From positions 1,240,001-1,304,000 of the forward strand of contig NZ_AP027741.1 in the NCBI RefSeq assembly GCF_030296755.1: a DNA stretch of 64,000 bases, in the 5' to 3' direction. Numbering within the stretch: the first letter of the stretch is position 1; every line of letters starts with the position of its first letter. Shown piece by piece: positions 21,184 through 30,036 of the stretch. The notes under the pieces are model-generated. The model had not been told where the DNA came from. It did no database searches and saw only the letters and a list, made by a program, of their open reading frames with translations. This stretch comes from Methylophaga marina. GTDB taxonomy: Bacteria > Pseudomonadota > Gammaproteobacteria > Nitrosococcales > Methylophagaceae. The position numbers were made by a program, and so were the translations under genes.

Positions 21184-22127
21184 TCACCGATAAAACGACC
21201 AAGACTTCTTGGGCCGTCAGGCATCGGCAAATGTTGGACGACTTGCTGTTGTTTAATATCAATCACCGATAAGGTATTGCTGAACCAATTCGTTACATAG
21301 GCATACTGGCTGTCATCTGAAAAAGCGACTGTTTCCGGCATTTCGCCTACTTTGATTTTTGTGACCATTTCTAATGTTTCAGTATCAAACACCCAAACAT
21401 CATTCGTACCTTGGTTAGCCACAAATAACCACTGGTTATCCGGTGTGACCGCAACACCATATGGCGCAGTGCCTGCTTTCAGCGTTTTCACCACCTCATA
21501 GCTCTCACCATCAATGACTGTGATGGTATTATCCTGGATGGCTGTGACAAATATCTGTTTGCTATCAGGACTCACAGCGACGGCATAAGGCGCTTTTCCA
21601 GTCTTCACCTCAGCATATTGGCGCGGCGTATCAGCATCAAGGACCGTTAAAGTATCACTATTGCGGTTAGCCACAAAGATACGTCGAGTTGCATTATCTA
21701 GTGCTAAACCAGCAGGATTCTTACCCACTGACAAGAGATCAACCACTAGCTTCGTTTCAGGATTAATGACCACAACAGCATTACGATGCCAGTCTGAAAC
21801 AAATACCTGATGCTTATCAGAAGGGTCGACCGCAATGGCAAAAGGTTGCCCACCCGTATTAATTTCAGCTAACTTCTTGTTATCTTTGGTATCGATCATT
21901 GTCACCAACCCTTGCTCAGGGTGCGTGACAAATAATTCATGCCGCTTATTATCCAATGAAACACCTACAGGTCCGGTAGTGACATCTACCGTGGCTGTTA
22001 TTTTTTGTGTATCAATATCTAAAACGGTAATTTTATTGGCAGCCTGACTACTGATATAAGCATGTTGAGCTGCTAGTGGCATGGCCACTAGCAATAAACT
22101 CAATGAGAGACCTAAACGCAGCCTCAC
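21180..22127 (-). CDS. Periplasmic seven-bladed YVTN beta-propeller protein
   Basis: 315 residues with a signal peptide ending near AAQHA. Seven YVTN-type strands are visible in order: AYISSQ, LFVTHP, VFVSDW, IFVANR, IFVTAI, LFVANQ and AYVTNW. Each is followed by a VDxxT-type turn and a GxxPxGxA-like motif, so the protein is one closed seven-bladed propeller. This size and layout resembles the propeller proteins found in PQQ-dependent alcohol oxidation operons. It is the last gene of a three-gene minus-strand group with the MxaD-like gene (adjacent, no gap). A role alongside methanol dehydrogenase in the periplasm is an inference from context. Confidence 0.85.
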   Translation of the reverse strand: MRLRLGLSLSLLLVAMPLAAQHAYISSQAANKITVLDIDTQKITATVDVTTGPVGVSLDNKRHELFVTHPEQGLVTMIDTKDNKKLAEINTGGQPFAIAVDPSDKHQVFVSDWHRNAVVVINPETKLVVDLLSVGKNPAGLALDNATRRIFVANRNSDTLTVLDADTPRQYAEVKTGKAPYAVAVSPDSKQIFVTAIQDNTITVIDGESYEVVKTLKAGTAPYGVAVTPDNQWLFVANQGTNDVWVFDTETLEMVTKIKVGEMPETVAFSDDSQYAYVTNWFSNTLSVIDIKQQQVVQHLPMPDGPRSLGRFIGD

Positions 22128-22649
22128 TTATTTCTTTCCTTCAAGAGATTCTTTTAAGCTGCCCATACCGGTTTTAGCAAAGGCTTCCATGGCTTTAACT
22201 GCCGATTCATCATTGTACTGTTCAGGTGGGAAGTTACCTGTGTCAGCACGATAGAAACGCCCCTTCCAGCTCATTTCAGTACCTTTATCCGCTTCCGTGA
22301 GTTCAATGCTGACGGTATAAAAGCTGACTGGAAATGCTTCGATATTCTCCTCCAGCAAGCGATAACTCATATAATGTTTAGCATCATCTTTTTCATCTAG
22401 GCTATCAGTAATTTCACCTTTGCCTTTTATCTTAAGTACTCGTGTTCCTTCTTCAGGTGATGTGACTGACTCAACCATGGGGTGCCAATCTGCTATGGCG
22501 TTAAAGTCTGACACTTTCTTCCAAACTGTCTCAACCGGTGCATCGATCACCATTTTTTCATCAATTTTCTGCGGTGTTGGCCCATGAGCGAGAGCAAGAC
22601 TAGTGACGAATAATTGACTTGCCATGAAGGCGGTTGCCCATAATTTCAT
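22128..22649 (-). CDS. mxaD: MxaD-like periplasmic SRPBCC protein
   Basis: 173 residues with a signal peptide (cleavage near LALAHG). The SRPBCC/START-type fold has DAPVETVWKKVSDFNAIADW and HPMVESV near the start and a long C-terminal helix. MxaD proteins of methylotrophs share this fold and periplasmic location; in Methylorubrum MxaD is reported to aid the methanol dehydrogenase-cytochrome cL interaction. Here the gene lies about 2.5 kb upstream of mxaF on the opposite strand, between a small periplasmic protein and a YVTN propeller. The symbol rests on fold plus context, so orthology is likely but not proven. Confidence 0.72.
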   Translation of the reverse strand: MKLWATAFMASQLFVTSLALAHGPTPQKIDEKMVIDAPVETVWKKVSDFNAIADWHPMVESVTSPEEGTRVLKIKGKGEITDSLDEKDDAKHYMSYRLLEENIEAFPVSFYTVSIELTEADKGTEMSWKGRFYRADTGNFPPEQYNDESAVKAMEAFAKTGMGSLKESLEGKK

Positions 22650-22696
22650 TAAAAATTCCTCTTTAAAATTGAAGTGCTGACTTGTAATGTAGAACG

Positions 22697-23020
22697 TTAT
22701 TTCGGATCGCGGTTGGTATGACCAAGTGTCTCAACATGACCGTTTACAATGCCGAATTGGGTATAACGATAAATTTTGTCTGAGTGAGCCTGCTGCACGA
22801 GATCGTGATAAATCCAAAACTCGATCTTGCCGCTGGAGTTTTCTCTTTTAGAAATAGAATCAGGTTCACCTAACTCCGCTTTGATAAATTCTGGGGTTTT
22901 ACCTGTGAAGTGTTTGAGGAAGGCCATTTCCTCGTAAGGTTTTTGCAGGGTAGCATCAGCAGCATGGCTGATACCTGGAATAAAAAGTAGTAAAGACAGG
23001 AGTAATGGCAAGAGTTTCAT
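22697..23020 (-). CDS. Small periplasmic protein, possible MxaE-type accessory protein
   Basis: 107 residues from the ATG at 23018-23020, which has a GAGGAAG Shine-Dalgarno; the open frame extends further upstream but without a better start. A signal peptide (LLPLLLSLLLFIPGISHAA) is followed by FIKAELGEPDSISKRE and IEFWIYHDLV. This pattern is reminiscent of SmpA/BamE-like folds (GxPd...wxY), though without a lipobox. It is first in the group with the MxaD-like and YVTN genes. The pairing with an MxaD-like gene suggests MxaE, whose function is poorly defined; I leave the symbol empty because sequence recognition is weak. Confidence 0.5.
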   Translation of the reverse strand: MKLLPLLLSLLLFIPGISHAADATLQKPYEEMAFLKHFTGKTPEFIKAELGEPDSISKRENSSGKIEFWIYHDLVQQAHSDKIYRYTQFGIVNGHVETLGHTNRDPK

Positions 23021-23217
23021 GTTCTTCCTCAAAGTGAATAGAAAACTCGACCATCCTACTGAGCATTGTGCCAATACCGTTAGAGACATGTCCTCGTATT
23101 TCAGCAGGACCTTTTCATCTATGTCTGCGTGATTTGCTCCCCATCGTATATCTGCCTATGGGTTAATCTATTTCAGTCCTTCATAATTTTGCTTTTAATT
23201 GTTAATGAACTCGAAAT

Positions 23218-24204
23218 ATGGATGGCCTGCAGCGACAGCTCGACCGCACCAGTGACAATGAGCAACCCAAACGTATCAGACATGACATTGTCTGGGTTAC
23301 AGCACTCTCTTTGGCTACTTACCTTCTGGCCTCATATTTCGATTTGGCTGAGCGCTATATCAACTGGACAGCATTAGGCGAGTTATATCAACTTGATGAG
23401 ATAATTTTTGTGTTGTTGGTTTTCTGTGCCGGGCTCATCTGGTTCAGTAAACGGCGAATATCTGAATTATCACAAGCATTGAGACATAACTTGGCCATGC
23501 AGGCTGAGCTTACGCATAACAATAAAAAAATCCGACAGCTGCTTAACGAAAAACAGTCACTGGTACAACGAATCACGTTGGTTAGAGAGTCTGAACGTGA
23601 TCACTTAGCCTCTGAACTTCATGACATCTTTGGTCAACATCTTGCTGCAATGGATGCCAACCTGACTGTCGCTCTAAACCAGACAAACAACTCAAATCTT
23701 ACATCCATTCTCGAGTCCGTGATGGACAGCACCACGGTATTACGCTCTATTACACGCAATAAGCTACGCCACCTCAAGCCACCCAGCCTCGATAGCATTG
23801 GTCTTAAAGGTGCTATTCGTGAACTGTTATCAGAATGGAGACAATCCTTTTCTGGCACTGACAACATCTCTTTGAATGTACATGATGATGAGCTCCCTAA
23901 ACCTATTGCTTTGACCTTATATCGAGCTCTGCAGGAAGGGTTGAGTAATATTAGTCGACATGCCAATGCAGAAAATGTGTTTATTTACTTACACCAGTTT
24001 CGTGAACCTGAGCATATGTGTATTCAGCTTAGACTGGAAGATGACGGGCTAGGTATGGATACAAACATAGAGAACCAATCCGGACTTGGGCTTGTAAGTA
24101 TTCGAGAACGTTGCGAAGCATTAAGTGGCGAGTTTTATATATCAACACGTCAACCACAGGGAACCACGTTAACTATTACGCTTCCTTATGACCCCATTGT
24201 TTGA
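23218..24204 (+). CDS. NarL-type membrane sensor histidine kinase, likely regulator of mxa genes
   Basis: 328 residues. Two N-terminal transmembrane segments (about 26-44 and 61-79) flank a very short periplasmic loop, so it probably senses at or within the membrane. The HisKA_3 phospho-acceptor His is in RDHLASELHDIFGQHLAAMD. The ATPase domain has RALQEGLSNISRHANAENV, LEDDGLGMD and GLGLVSIRERCEALSG. It is 9 bases upstream of a LuxR-type response regulator, and the pair sits directly upstream of mxaF on the same strand. Methylotrophs use such pairs (MxaY/MxaX, MxaB) to control methanol dehydrogenase; this assignment is from position. Confidence 0.88.
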   Translation: MDGLQRQLDRTSDNEQPKRIRHDIVWVTALSLATYLLASYFDLAERYINWTALGELYQLDEIIFVLLVFCAGLIWFSKRRISELSQALRHNLAMQAELTHNNKKIRQLLNEKQSLVQRITLVRESERDHLASELHDIFGQHLAAMDANLTVALNQTNNSNLTSILESVMDSTTVLRSITRNKLRHLKPPSLDSIGLKGAIRELLSEWRQSFSGTDNISLNVHDDELPKPIALTLYRALQEGLSNISRHANAENVFIYLHQFREPEHMCIQLRLEDDGLGMDTNIENQSGLGLVSIRERCEALSGEFYISTRQPQGTTLTITLPYDPIV

Positions 24205-24213
24205 GTAATTATT

Positions 24214-24858
24214 ATGTCTAAAACTACTATCTTACTAATTGATGACCATGCCATTTTGCGTGATGGTTACCAGCATTTATTAAATTCATCAGGATTTCAT
24301 GTGATTGATCAGGCCAGTAACTCTGAAGAGGGCTACCGTCTTTATGTGACACATAAGCCTGATGTCTGCATTATCGATATCAGTATGCCTGGCGCCGGTG
24401 GCCTCGAATGTATCAGGCGTATTATCGCACGAGACCCACAAGCTAAAATTCTTGTCTGCACAATGCATGATGACTCAACTCTGGCTATGCGGGCAATGGA
24501 TATGGGCGCACGAGGCTATATCACGAAATCCTGTCCTTCTTCTGTGTTAATTGAGGCAGTAAAAACCATTGCAAACCGTGGTCATTATCTCAGTACCGAG
24601 ATTGCTCGCTCCATCGCCATGGAAAAGTTGATTCATGCTGATCAAAAAGTACACTCCTTATCGCACCAGGAATTTGCTGTATTTCGTATGGTCGCTGAGG
24701 GCAAAAGTATCAATGAAATGGCAGATAACCTGGCCTTGGCACCCAAAACCGTATCCAACTACAAAACAAATATGATGCGAAAACTAGGCACCAATAATTT
24801 AGCTGAGATTATTTTTCTGGCTCAAAAAACGGGGTTGATTACTACACCGCCTAATTAA
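24214..24858 (+). CDS. LuxR/NarL-family response regulator, MxaB-like by position
   Basis: 214 residues. The receiver domain has the acidic pair IDDHAILRDGY, phospho-acceptor Asp in VCIIDISMPGAGGLE and the switch Lys in GYITKSCPSS. The C-terminal helix-turn-helix SHQEFAVFRMVAEGKSINEM and LAPKTVSNYKTNMMRKLGTN is standard NarL/LuxR. It is co-transcribed with the upstream kinase (9-base gap) and lies 275 bases upstream of mxaF. It resembles MxaB, the LuxR-type regulator needed for mxa expression in Methylorubrum. The target promoters are not shown by the sequence. Confidence 0.88.
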   Translation: MSKTTILLIDDHAILRDGYQHLLNSSGFHVIDQASNSEEGYRLYVTHKPDVCIIDISMPGAGGLECIRRIIARDPQAKILVCTMHDDSTLAMRAMDMGARGYITKSCPSSVLIEAVKTIANRGHYLSTEIARSIAMEKLIHADQKVHSLSHQEFAVFRMVAEGKSINEMADNLALAPKTVSNYKTNMMRKLGTNNLAEIIFLAQKTGLITTPPN

Positions 24859-25133
24859 AATTTGGCTAGTGAAAAAGTTCATAAACTTTCTTCACATCAC
24901 TCCCTGAGAAAGCAACAAAATATTTATAAACCATTGTTAAATATAATTATTCATAAATAGCATCAAAGCCTCACCGCCGAATTAAGGATAACTTCCCTGA
25001 CCCTTTTAGGTGTCGCTCTCTATCCCCTATCACAGCAAAGATAAGAAGATGAGCTTTGTGCTCAGCCGTGCTTTTTTTACAGCTGATACACAAAGTCAGC
25101 ATTGACTGACTCTCAAAACAAATAGGAGGATAT
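24859..25133 (+). promoter_or_regulatory. mxaF upstream region and leader
   Basis: 275 bases without a gene separate the response regulator from mxaF. The first half is AT-rich (about 24890-24960). A small hairpin, GCTGA ... TCAGC, lies near 25080-25100. An exceptionally strong Shine-Dalgarno AGGAGGA (25124-25130) sits just before the ATG. I find no convincing -35/-10 pair for the housekeeping sigma factor, which fits activator dependence. The mxa promoter must lie here or further upstream. Confidence 0.55.
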
Positions 25134-27016
25134 ATGAGAGAAATGCATCATAGCCGGTGGTCAAAAATCGGTACTGCGCTTGCTGTCTCATCCGCACTCG
25201 GATTGATGTCAAGCATGTCAGTTGCAAATGATAAGTTAGTAGAACTGTCAAAAAGCAATGAAAACTGGGTAATGCAAGGGAAAGACTTCTCAGGCACCCA
25301 CTACAGTACTGCCAAACAAATTAATAAAGATAACGTTAAAAAACTACGTCCATCATGGTCATTCTCAACAGGTGTACTCAACGGTCACGAAGGTGCGCCG
25401 CTTGTTGTAGATGGCACAATGTTCATTCATACACCATTCCCAAATAACACCTTTGCTATCGATCTGGATGAACCAGGTGTGATCAAATGGGAACACAAAC
25501 CAAAACAAGATCCTGCAGCTCGTGCTGTGGCATGTTGTGACGTTGTAAACCGTGGTTTAGCTTACTGGCCAGGTGATGACAAAGCACCAGCCATGATCGT
25601 TAAGAGCTTACTGGATGGTCACGTTGTCGCGTTAAATGCTGAAACAGGTGAAGAATACTGGAAAGTAGAAAACGGTGACATCAGCGTAGGCCAAACAGAA
25701 ACTGCAGCACCATTCGTTGCTAAAGACCTGGTTATCCAAGGTTCTTCTGGTGCGGAATTAGGTGTTCGTGGTTATGTCACTGCTTACGATATTCATACTG
25801 GTGAAATGGTATGGCGTTGGTATGCGACTGGTCCTGACGCAGATGTGGGTCTGGATAAAGACTTCAACAAACATAACCCTCATTATGGTCAAAAAGGTCT
25901 AGGTACATCTACCTGGGAAGATAACGCATGGAAAATCGGTGGTGGTACTAACTGGGGTTGGTACGCTTATGATCCAGATTTAGACATGTTCTATTATGGT
26001 TCAGGTAACCCTGCTCCATGGAACGAAACTATGCGTCCAGGTGATAACAAATGGACAATGACTATTTGGGGTCGTGATCTGGAAACGGGTTTAGCTAAAT
26101 TCGGTTACCAAAAAACACCTCATGATGAGTGGGATTACGCCGGCGTTAACGTCATGATGCTCTCTGAGCAAAAAGACAAAAACGGCAAAATGCGTAAACT
26201 GCTGACTCACCCTGATCGTAACGGTATCGTCTACACACTGGATCGTGAAACGGGTGACTTAGTCTCTGCCAACAAAATGGATGACACGGCCAACTGGGTG
26301 AAAAAGTTGACCTAGAAACAGGTCTACCAATTCGTGACCCTGAATATGGCACACGCATGGGACACCGTTCACGTGATGTATGTCCTTCAGCGATGGGCTT
26401 CCATAATCAGGGTTTCGATTCTTATGATCCTAAACGCGAACTGTTCTACTTAGGTATTAACCACCTATGTATGGATTGGGAACCATTCATGCTTCCATAC
26501 CGTGCAGGTCAGTTCTTCGTTGGTGCCAACGTATGGACATACCCTGGTCCTAAAGGTGATCGTCAAAACGGTATCGGTTCAGGCCAAGTTAAAGCCTACA
26601 ACGCGATTACTGGTGACTTCGCTTGGGAAAAAATGGAGAAATTCTCTGTTTGGGGCGGCACAATGGCGACCGAAGGTGGACTGGTATTCTACGGAACACT
26701 GGATGGCTTTATCAAAGCGCGTGATGCTGACAACGGTAAGTTGTTGTGGAAATTTAAACTTCCATCAGGCGCAATTGGTCACCCAATGACATACACCCAT
26801 GAAGGTACACAATACGTTGCTATCAACTATGGTGTAGGTGGTTGGCCTGCGGTTGGTCTTGTGTTTGACCTGAATGACCCATCAGCTGGTTTAGGTGCAG
26901 TAGGTGCCTTTAAAGAACTGGCGAAAAACACTCAAATGGGTGGTGGTGTCATGGTCTTCGCACTTGATGGTAAGAGCCCATATGACGATGTGAGCTTAGG
27001 TGAATACGGCATGTAA
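25134..27016 (+). CDS. mxaF: Methanol dehydrogenase large subunit, calcium/PQQ type, split by a -1 frameshift
   Basis: Oxidises methanol to formaldehyde in the periplasm with PQQ. A signal peptide ends near SMSVAND. The adjacent Cys pair ([10 protein letters not shown]) forms the PQQ-capping disulfide; the calcium ligand Asn lies in GSGNPAPWN. The catalytic Asp is in [10 protein letters not shown]. Ala follows it at the position where lanthanide XoxF enzymes have a second Asp, so this is the calcium form. One A missing from the run 26301-26305 breaks the frame; adding it gives [20 protein letters not shown] and about 627 residues. The sequence is otherwise intact. The Shine-Dalgarno also allows a start at 25143. 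Confidence 0.95.
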
Positions 27017-27065
27017 GCAAAGGCTTACTCGTCAAATAACTTAAGACTTATTTCGTTAGAAACCT

Positions 27066-27091
27066 GGCCAGCAACCAGTTGGTTGCTGGCC
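27066..27091 (+). promoter_or_regulatory. Intercistronic hairpin after mxaF
   Basis: An 11-bp perfect GC-rich stem, 27066-27076 with 27081-27091, has a 4-base loop. No T-tract follows, so it is more likely a 3'-end stabiliser or processing site for mxaF mRNA than a terminator. Confidence 0.65.
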
Positions 27092-27109
27092 TCCATCAAA
27101 GAGACCAAC

Positions 27110-27958
27110 ATGATGAAACGAAGCGTGAAAAAAGCCAAATCAGGTCGTATGTTACCTTCATTTTTGGCACTCATATTAGGCAGTGGCTTAGCCTTTAATG
27201 CACAAGCCAATACCAGCACCCTTAAAGTGTGTGCGGCCAGTGATGAATTGCCCTACTCAAATAAGCAGCAGGAAGGCTTTGAGAATGAACTGGCAAAAAT
27301 TCTAGCGGATACCATGGATCGGGAACTAGAGTTCGTCTGGTCCGATAGAGCAGCCATTTTTCTTGTGACAGAAAAGCTGCTTAAAAATCAATGTGATGTT
27401 GTCATGGGCGTAGACAAAGGTGATCCTCGTGTCGCGACCAGTGACCCATACTACAAGTCTGGCTATGCCTTTATTTATCCAGCAGACAAAGGTTTGGATA
27501 TTGAAAACTGGCAAAGCCCAGCATTAAAAGATATGTCTAAATTTGCCATCGTTCCAGGCAGCCCTTCCGAAGTGATGCTGCGTGAAATTGATAAGTATGA
27601 AGGCAACTTTAACTACACCATGTCCCTAATCGGTTTTAAGTCACGCCGTAACCAGTATGTACGTTACGCACCCGATTTACTGATATCAGAAGTGGTGTCA
27701 GGTAAAGCCGATATTGCTCACATCTGGGCACCAGAAGCCGCCCGTTATGTGAAATCAGCCTCGGTTCCACTAAAGATGGTGGTATCTGAAGAAATTGCAC
27801 CGACCCACGACGGAGAAGGTGTAAGACAACAGTTTGAACAAGCTATCGCCGTACGCAGTGACGATAAAGAACTGTTGAAAGAAATCAATACAGCCCTGCA
27901 TAAAGCTGATCCTAAGATCAAAGCCGTATTGAAAGATGAAGGCATCCCACTCTTATAA
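27110..27958 (+). CDS. mxaJ: Methanol oxidation protein MxaJ (periplasmic solute-binding family)
   Basis: About 282 residues from the ATG at 27110, with a long signal peptide ending near FNAQANTST. The family 3 periplasmic binding fold starts LKVCAASDELPYSNKQQEGF and ends in a typical helical C-terminus. MxaJ is needed for active methanol dehydrogenase; it is proposed to act as a periplasmic chaperone or assembly factor rather than a transporter component. The position directly after mxaF and before mxaG is the conserved mxaFJGI order. Confidence 0.93.
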   Translation: MMKRSVKKAKSGRMLPSFLALILGSGLAFNAQANTSTLKVCAASDELPYSNKQQEGFENELAKILADTMDRELEFVWSDRAAIFLVTEKLLKNQCDVVMGVDKGDPRVATSDPYYKSGYAFIYPADKGLDIENWQSPALKDMSKFAIVPGSPSEVMLREIDKYEGNFNYTMSLIGFKSRRNQYVRYAPDLLISEVVSGKADIAHIWAPEAARYVKSASVPLKMVVSEEIAPTHDGEGVRQQFEQAIAVRSDDKELLKEINTALHKADPKIKAVLKDEGIPLL

Positions 27959-28003
27959 CTCTAATAAAAATACTTTTTGTTACTACAGGAAATTTTTTAA
28001 ATC

Positions 28004-28588
28004 ATGACTAACAAAACATTTTTGCCAAAGAAGATTCGAGGAATCGCTTTACTTACTGTCTCGGTACTCTCCGTGGCAATGATTCCTGTCGCTCAATCTC
28101 AATTGGTTTTCAGAAATACAGTCACAGGTGATGTCCTGGACTTATCTTTTGGCAAGAAAGGTGAAAAGACAGAAGCTGTTGAGCATTTTCTTAATACAGG
28201 TGAAAACCTCTACAACACAGATGAAGAAGCCATCAAGTCTGGTGAAAGCTTATTTATGACTGCATGTTCAGGCTGTCATGGACATCATGCTGAAGGCAAA
28301 TTAGGTCCAGCATTAGGTGATGATTATTACACCTACCCTAAAAATGCTCATGATAAAGGCTTGTTTGAAACCATTTATGGCGGTGCCCGCAGCATGATGG
28401 GACCGCAATATAACAACCTCACTAAAGATGAAATCTTACACATCATGGCCTGGGTAAGAAGTGTTTACTGGGGTTCTGCAGATAAAGCTGAGTGGTTAAC
28501 TGAAGAGCAGAAAGCTAACTTTGAACCAGCAGAAGTGCCAGAAGACTTCAAAGAAGCTATGGATAACTTTAATAAAACTCATCATTAA
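28004..28588 (+). CDS. mxaG: Cytochrome cL, electron acceptor of methanol dehydrogenase
   Basis: Class I cytochrome c in the periplasm that takes electrons from PQQ of MxaFI and passes them to cytochrome cH. 194 residues with a signal peptide (about 1-32). A single haem site CSGCHG (about residue 89) supplies the proximal His. The distal Met is probably in ARSMMGPQYNNL. It has the acidic C-terminal extension typical of cL (WLTEEQKANFEPAEVPEDF). It is the third gene of mxaFJGI. Confidence 0.94.
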   Translation: MTNKTFLPKKIRGIALLTVSVLSVAMIPVAQSQLVFRNTVTGDVLDLSFGKKGEKTEAVEHFLNTGENLYNTDEEAIKSGESLFMTACSGCHGHHAEGKLGPALGDDYYTYPKNAHDKGLFETIYGGARSMMGPQYNNLTKDEILHIMAWVRSVYWGSADKAEWLTEEQKANFEPAEVPEDFKEAMDNFNKTHH

Positions 28589-28596
28589 TTAATGGG

Positions 28597-28625
28597 TGGC
28601 ATGTTGTCATAGTGGCAGCATGCCA
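28597..28625 (+). promoter_or_regulatory. Intercistronic hairpin between mxaG and mxaI
   Basis: A 13-bp stem, 28597-28609 with 28613-28625, has a 3-base loop and only two G-U wobbles. No T-run follows. It sits 9 bases past the mxaG stop and 35 bases before mxaI, so it may protect or process the messenger. Confidence 0.65.
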
Positions 28626-28660
28626 ATTCATTATGTCGTCGCAAAAATAAGGAGAGAAAT

Positions 28661-28933
28661 ATGAAACTAAAAACAATCGCTGTGACTTGTTCAGCCCTGA
28701 TGATGTTATCAGGCGCCAGTGCAGTTATGGCTTATGATGGTACTAAATGTAAAGCACCTGGCGATTGCTGGGAAGCTAAGCCTGGATTCCCAGATAAAAT
28801 CAAAGGTTCTAAGTACGATCCTAAACACAGTGAAAAAGAACTGAACAAACAAGATGCTGCGTTAAAAGCTATGGAAAAACGCAATGCTGAACGTGTTGAA
28901 CAGTTCAAAAAAACAGGTAAATGGGTTTATTAA
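28661..28933 (+). CDS. mxaI: Methanol dehydrogenase small subunit
   Basis: Beta subunit that wraps along MxaF in the alpha2beta2 enzyme. 90 residues with a signal peptide ending near VMAYDG. The mature form begins YDGTKCKAPGDCWEAKPGFP with the Cys pair that makes its disulfide. It continues as the Lys/Glu-rich single helix NKQDAALKAMEKRNAERVEQ. A GGAGAG Shine-Dalgarno precedes the ATG. MxaI marks the calcium enzyme, since XoxF lacks this subunit. A terminator-like hairpin follows directly. Confidence 0.96.
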   Translation: MKLKTIAVTCSALMMLSGASAVMAYDGTKCKAPGDCWEAKPGFPDKIKGSKYDPKHSEKELNKQDAALKAMEKRNAERVEQFKKTGKWVY

Positions 28934-28948
28934 TCCGTTACTGAAGCA

Positions 28949-28985
28949 GACCGGCCTTATTCTTGGGCCGGTCTTTTCTTTTTCT
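28949..28985 (+). terminator. Intrinsic terminator or attenuator between mxaI and mxaR
   Basis: GACCGGCC (28949-28956) pairs perfectly with GGCCGGTC (28966-28973) and is followed by TTTTCTTTTTCTT. This is a classical Rho-independent terminator, 15 bases past mxaI. Since mxaR to mxaL follow without another obvious promoter, partial read-through would separate high expression of the enzyme subunits from low expression of the maturation genes. Confidence 0.85.
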
Positions 28986-29001
28986 TCCATGTGAAACCAC
29001 T

Positions 29002-30036
29002 ATGAACCAGCTATCAAATACATCAACGATAGCGATGTCAGATTGGCATGCGCTTATTCGTCAGATGGAAACCAGCATCAATAACACGATTCTCGGTCAG
29101 GAACACATTGTCAGATTAATGACCATTGCCACCCTGTCCAGAGGGCATATCCTGCTTGAAGGTGATGTCGGTGTCGGTAAAACGACCTTATTGAAAACGG
29201 TAGCCGAATGTCTGGGTGGTAACTTTGAACGGATTGAAGGCACCATCGATCTGATGCCGCACGATCTCGTTTACTACACCTATATTGCCGAAAATGGTAA
29301 ACCAGGCGTGAGTTCAGGACCGGTTCTGAAACATGGCGATGAACTCTCTATCTTCTTTTTCAATGAGATTAACCGAGCACGGCCACAAGTCCACTCTTTA
29401 TTATTAAGAATCATGGCTGAACGCAGCGTGCATGCATTTAACCAAACACACTATTTCCCTCATTTGCAGGTGTTTGCTGACCGTAATCGTATTGAAAAAG
29501 ATGAAACCTTTGAGCTGCCTGCAGCGGCACGTGACCGTTTTATGATGGAACTGCATGTCGAGCAGCCAAAGTCAGAAACACAACTGAAAGATCTGATGTT
29601 CAATCCTCGTTTTCATGATGCTGACAAACTGGTTGACTCTGCTGATAAAGCAGTCGTACCGTTTCAGCAGTTGAATGATATTGCGGTTGCCATTCAAGAG
29701 CATGTTCACACCAGTGAAAAAGTGCAGGACTATGGCTATCATCTTTGCCGCGCTCTGCGTGAACCGGCTGAATATGGCATTCAAATCACCGATGTGGATA
29801 CCAACAATATGATCCGTGGTGGTATGGGACCACGCGGTATTAGTTATCTGGCTCGTGGAGCCAAAGTTAATGCTTGGCTGAATGGGCGTGATGCGCTTTT
29901 GCCAGAAGATTTCCATATGATCATCCGGCAGATAGCCAAACATCGATTATTCCTGAACCCTGTCTATGACTATAACCGTGATGATATTGTTGAATCACTT
30001 ATCACGGCAGCGTTGAATACCATTCAATCGCCATGA
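29002..30036 (+). CDS. mxaR: MoxR-type AAA ATPase of the methanol dehydrogenase maturation set
   Basis: 344 residues from the ATG at 29002; the frame extends upstream but runs through the terminator. Walker A is LLEGDVGVGKTTLLKTV and Walker B is LSIFFFNEINRARPQ, followed by a sensor region and a helical C-terminal lid. MoxR ATPases work with VWA-domain proteins as metal-insertion or assembly chaperones. Here mxaS, mxaC and mxaL provide the partners. MxaRSACKL is linked to calcium insertion into the apo-enzyme. The start of mxaS overlaps its stop by 4 bases. Confidence 0.94.
   Translation: MNQLSNTSTIAMSDWHALIRQMETSINNTILGQEHIVRLMTIATLSRGHILLEGDVGVGKTTLLKTVAECLGGNFERIEGTIDLMPHDLVYYTYIAENGKPGVSSGPVLKHGDELSIFFFNEINRARPQVHSLLLRIMAERSVHAFNQTHYFPHLQVFADRNRIEKDETFELPAAARDRFMMELHVEQPKSETQLKDLMFNPRFHDADKLVDSADKAVVPFQQLNDIAVAIQEHVHTSEKVQDYGYHLCRALREPAEYGIQITDVDTNNMIRGGMGPRGISYLARGAKVNAWLNGRDALLPEDFHMIIRQIAKHRLFLNPVYDYNRDDIVESLITAALNTIQSP

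Noticed and set aside
25134-27016. Lanthanide-type XoxF instead of MxaF
   Set aside because: The residue two after the catalytic Asp is Ala (DYAGVN), not Asp, and mxaJ, mxaG, mxaI and the calcium-insertion genes are present.
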